A DNA stretch of 64,000 bases from Dokdonella_A sp046347015 (GTDB lineage: Bacteria; Pseudomonadota; Gammaproteobacteria; Xanthomonadales; Rhodanobacteraceae). Below are positions 62,030 through 64,000 of this stretch, piece after piece. Position numbers and translations under genes: made by a program. Under the pieces are notes generated by a model. That model was not told the DNA's origin and ran no database searches. It saw only the letters and a program-made list of their open reading frames with translations. The first letter of the stretch is position 1; every line of letters starts with the position of its first letter. The stretch lies in assembly GCA_046347015.1 (NCBI GenBank), contig JAXMHA010000002.1, forward strand, positions 1 through 64,000, in the 5' to 3' direction.

Positions 62030-62788
62030 ATGAAGAACCCCCTGTCGCTCCTTTCCGCCGCGGTGCTGATCGTGCTCGCGGGCTCCAACGCCGACGCCGC
62101 GCCTTCGGTCACCCGGGAATCATCCCCGGCCAGCGCACCGCCGCCGCGGCCGGCGTCGCAGTACCGTGCCGTACTCGCCGGATCAACGGTGCTGTACGAC
62201 CAGACTTCGGGCATGCCGGGAGCCGTGGTGCCGGTCGACAATTTCACGGCGTTCTATGCCAACTACTCATCCCAAGGCGCCGATGACTTCATCGTGCCGA
62301 CCGGCGAAGCCTGGGCGATCGACGGTTTCGTGATTCCCTTTGGCCAGCCCGGGAATGCGTCCGGGGTGCCGGCCGCGGCCGACGTGCTGGTGCTCGCCGA
62401 CGACGGCAGCGGCCATCCGACCGGCGCCGTGGTGTGCGACCGTACCGGCACGCCGGGAACCGCTGCCGGCGGGAACTTCACGCTGACGTTGGCCATTCCT
62501 TGCGAGCTTACCGAAGGCTCATACTGGCTCGAGCTGGCGTTCGCCAACGTCACGTTCGGCACCGTCAGCGGCTGGGCCGTGCGGGCGCCAATTGCGGGCC
62601 AGGCGGCGCAGTGGCAGAACCCGGGCGGCACGTACGGCACGCCGTGCGACACGTGGGAAGACTTCGCGACATGCTTCGTCTCCGCGCCGTCGAGCCAGAT
62701 CGGCGGTGACTACGCGTTCCAGATCCTCGGCGCGGTGATCAGCCGGCCCGACGAAATCTTCTTCGGCGGATTCGATCCGGCGATGTGA
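62030..62788 (+). CDS. Short secreted paralog: N-terminal domain plus GGFDP tail only (class B)
   Basis: The 252-residue protein has the same signal peptide type (LLSAAVLIVLAGSNADA) and the same N-terminal cysteine-bearing domain as the large paralogs: GADDFIVPTGEAW, DDGSGHPTGA, CELTEGSYWLELAFAN and ATCFVSAPSSQIGGDYAFQI. It then goes straight to DEIFFGGFDPAM. It thus shows that the N-terminal domain and the tail are independent modules. GAAGAAGGG before the ATG supports the start. The promoter resembles that of 55383. Confidence 0.85.
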   Translation: MKNPLSLLSAAVLIVLAGSNADAAPSVTRESSPASAPPPRPASQYRAVLAGSTVLYDQTSGMPGAVVPVDNFTAFYANYSSQGADDFIVPTGEAWAIDGFVIPFGQPGNASGVPAAADVLVLADDGSGHPTGAVVCDRTGTPGTAAGGNFTLTLAIPCELTEGSYWLELAFANVTFGTVSGWAVRAPIAGQAAQWQNPGGTYGTPCDTWEDFATCFVSAPSSQIGGDYAFQILGAVISRPDEIFFGGFDPAM

Positions 62789-62884
62789 GTCGGTCCGCAC
62801 GCCACCGCACGGATGCGGCGGCCCGTGGAACCCGGCGCCATCCGGAATGTGCGGCGCTGCCTGCGCAGTGACGCAAGCCGGAAC

Positions 62885-62920
62885 GCGCCGGGCCGGCGAT
62901 CGCGATCGCCGGCCCGGCGC
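62885..62920. other. 36-bp perfect palindrome between the last secreted gene and rnt
   Basis: Eighteen bases (62885-62902, beginning GCGCCGGGCCGGCGATCG) are followed by their exact reverse complement (62903-62920). In RNA this is an extremely stable stem. There is no T tract, so it may work as a Rho-aided or bidirectional terminator, or be a protein-binding or cruciform site. Confidence 0.7.
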
Positions 62921-62958
62921 AACCAATCGCCGCCACGAGCCCACGCGCCGCGGCAGCT

Positions 62959-62967
62959 TGCTATCCT
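62959..62967 (+). promoter_or_regulatory. Extended -10 element of rnt
   Basis: TGCTATCCT lies just before the rnt start. Transcription would begin about 62974, that is at the first ATG itself, implying a leaderless message or use of the second ATG at 62998. Confidence 0.45.
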
Positions 62968-62973
62968 CGCCGG

Positions 62974-63618
62974 ATGCTGCCCGTTCCCGCGGCCACGATG
63001 GCCGAACGCTTCCGCGGTTTCCTGCCGGTCGTCGTCGACGTCGAGACCGGCGGCTTCGACAGCGAACGCGATGCGTTGCTCGAAATCGCCGCGATCGTCA
63101 TCGCGATGGATGGCGAGGGCGTGCTGCGCCCGGAACCGGCGGTATCCACGCACGTGACGCCGTTCCCCGGCGCCAACATCGATCCCCGCTCGCTGGAAAT
63201 CACCGGTATCGACGTCGACCACCCGTTCCGCGCCGCGCTCGACGAGCGCGCGGCTCTGGAGAAGGTCTTCGACCCGGTGCGTGCAGCAGTGCGCGCGGCA
63301 GGTTGCCAACGCGCGATCCTGGTCGGTCACAACGCGGCGTTCGACCTCGGGTTTCTCAATGCCGCGATTCGCCGCACCGGCCACAAGCGCAGCCCGTTCC
63401 ACCCGTTCAGCTGCTTCGACACGGTGACACTCGGCGGCCTCGCCTGCGGGCAGACGGTGCTGAGCCGTGCCGTGGAGGCGAGTGGACGGCGCTGGAACGC
63501 GAACGAGGCGCATGCGGCGGTATACGACGCCGAACGCACCGCGGAACTTTTCTGCGACATCGTCAACCGCTGGCGCGAAATGGACCTGTACTGGCGCGCC
63601 AACGCGATCGGCCCTTGA
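62974..63618 (+). CDS. rnt: Ribonuclease T
   Basis: The 214-residue protein closely follows E. coli RNase T: RFRGFLPVVVDVETGGFD with the first two catalytic acidic residues, ALLEIAAIVI, VGHNAAFDLGFL, FHPFSCFDTVTLGGLACGQTVLS, and AHAAVYDAERTAELFCDIVNRW with the catalytic His and Asp of the DEDDh class. It trims 3' ends of tRNA and other stable RNAs and may act in DNA repair. The second ATG at 62998 (MAERFRGF) is an equally possible start. Confidence 0.94.
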   Translation: MLPVPAATMAERFRGFLPVVVDVETGGFDSERDALLEIAAIVIAMDGEGVLRPEPAVSTHVTPFPGANIDPRSLEITGIDVDHPFRAALDERAALEKVFDPVRAAVRAAGCQRAILVGHNAAFDLGFLNAAIRRTGHKRSPFHPFSCFDTVTLGGLACGQTVLSRAVEASGRRWNANEAHAAVYDAERTAELFCDIVNRWREMDLYWRANAIGP

Positions 63619-63678
63619 CGCCGGCCGCCGCCGCTTCCGGCACTTGCATGGCGGGACGGCTCGCGCCATCGTGCGTGC

Positions 63679-63972
63679 ATGCCAATCTACGTCTACAGGG
63701 CAGCCGCCGAAGATTCCGGATGCGCAACCTGCCGCGACGGTTTCGAAGTGCTGCAACGCCTGTCCGATGCGCCACCCGCTGCATGCCCTGAATGCGGCGC
63801 GGCAGTGGCGCGTGTCCAGAGCGCGGCGCAGGTCGTATCCGGCGGCGCGCACCGCCTGCGCGAGGGCCATCTCGCGAAGCATGGTTTCACTCAATACCGG
63901 AAGGTCGGCCAGGGCCAGTACGAGAAGACCGTCGGCACCGGGCCCGCGACGCTGTCGGCCGACAAGGACTGA
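63679..63972 (+). CDS. FmdB-family zinc-ribbon protein
   Basis: The 97-residue protein begins MPIYVYRA, the usual FmdB N-terminus, with two cysteine pairs (CATCRDGFEVLQRLSD and CPECGAAVARV) that would bind zinc. FmdB proteins are small putative regulators of unclear function. The C-terminal half (HRLREGHLAKHGFTQYRKVGQGQYEKT) is longer than in many members and basic. It lies 60 nt after rnt in the same direction. Confidence 0.88.
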   Translation: MPIYVYRAAAEDSGCATCRDGFEVLQRLSDAPPAACPECGAAVARVQSAAQVVSGGAHRLREGHLAKHGFTQYRKVGQGQYEKTVGTGPATLSADKD

Positions 63973-64000
63973 ACTTGCGGCAATTCCGGGCGGTCGAGGA

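Noticed and set aside
1..64000. tRNA or rRNA genes
   Set aside because: No cloverleaf-like or ribosomal sequence was recognised by eye in any gap. A tRNAscan and Rfam search would be needed to exclude small RNAs fully.

Overview
The window is high-GC DNA from a gammaproteobacterium, most likely of the order Lysobacterales (Xanthomonadales), Rhodanobacteraceae-like. This rests on the gene order frr-uppS-cdsA-dxr-rseP-bamA-skp-lpxD-fabZ-lpxA-lpxB-rnhB, the Gram-negative lipid A genes, and secreted proteins ending in an I/V-F-x-N-G-F-D type tail that I associate with this group. The placement is an inference; the window has no rRNA, tRNA or other marker gene.

Layout. (1) 1-6464: a truncated TPR/sulfotransferase-like gene, a minus-strand run (thioesterase, srkA kinase, PlsC-type acyltransferase, YheT-type hydrolase) and a divergent ferredoxin-reductase gene. 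(2) 6466-7240: a non-coding dispersed repeat bounded by hairpins. (3) 7459-9394: an exported protein with a C-terminal peptidase S74 (intramolecular chaperone) domain and a small exported protein. (4) 9616-24926: a dense signalling island with four ECF-sigma-like genes, three large membrane Ser/Thr kinases (two with TPR sensors, one with a WD40-like sensor), a DUF1232-like protein and an outer-membrane barrel. (5) 25107-25613: a small exported protein. (6) 25899-39844: the essential operon for ribosome recycling, isoprenoid, phospholipid, outer-membrane and lipid A assembly, mostly joined by 4-nt start/stop overlaps, with an LtaS/OpgB-type sulfatase-fold gene inserted between lpxB and rnhB. 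(7) 39874-46245: a run of TPR-sulfotransferases, the last one broken. (8) 46260-46960: a second copy of the dispersed repeat. (9) 47163-62788: tandem paralogous secreted multidomain proteins, interrupted by one more TPR-sulfotransferase. (10) 62974-63972: RNase T and an FmdB zinc-ribbon protein.

How the parts may work together. In the signalling island each divergent (B-type) sigma gene is translationally joined to a kinase, which suggests sigma activity is set by phosphorylation rather than by a classical anti-sigma factor. In region 7-9, cytoplasmic TPR-sulfotransferases are interleaved with large exported proteins that share domain order, promoters, leaders and a common C-terminal tail. 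A system in which secreted adhesin-like proteins are sulfated before export is a reasonable hypothesis, with RaxST/RaxX of Xanthomonas as precedent for bacterial protein tyrosine sulfation.

Caution. From about 44.74 to 49.98 kb, reading frames break repeatedly across three unrelated elements. This may be real gene decay or a low-quality consensus segment; the sequence alone cannot settle which.
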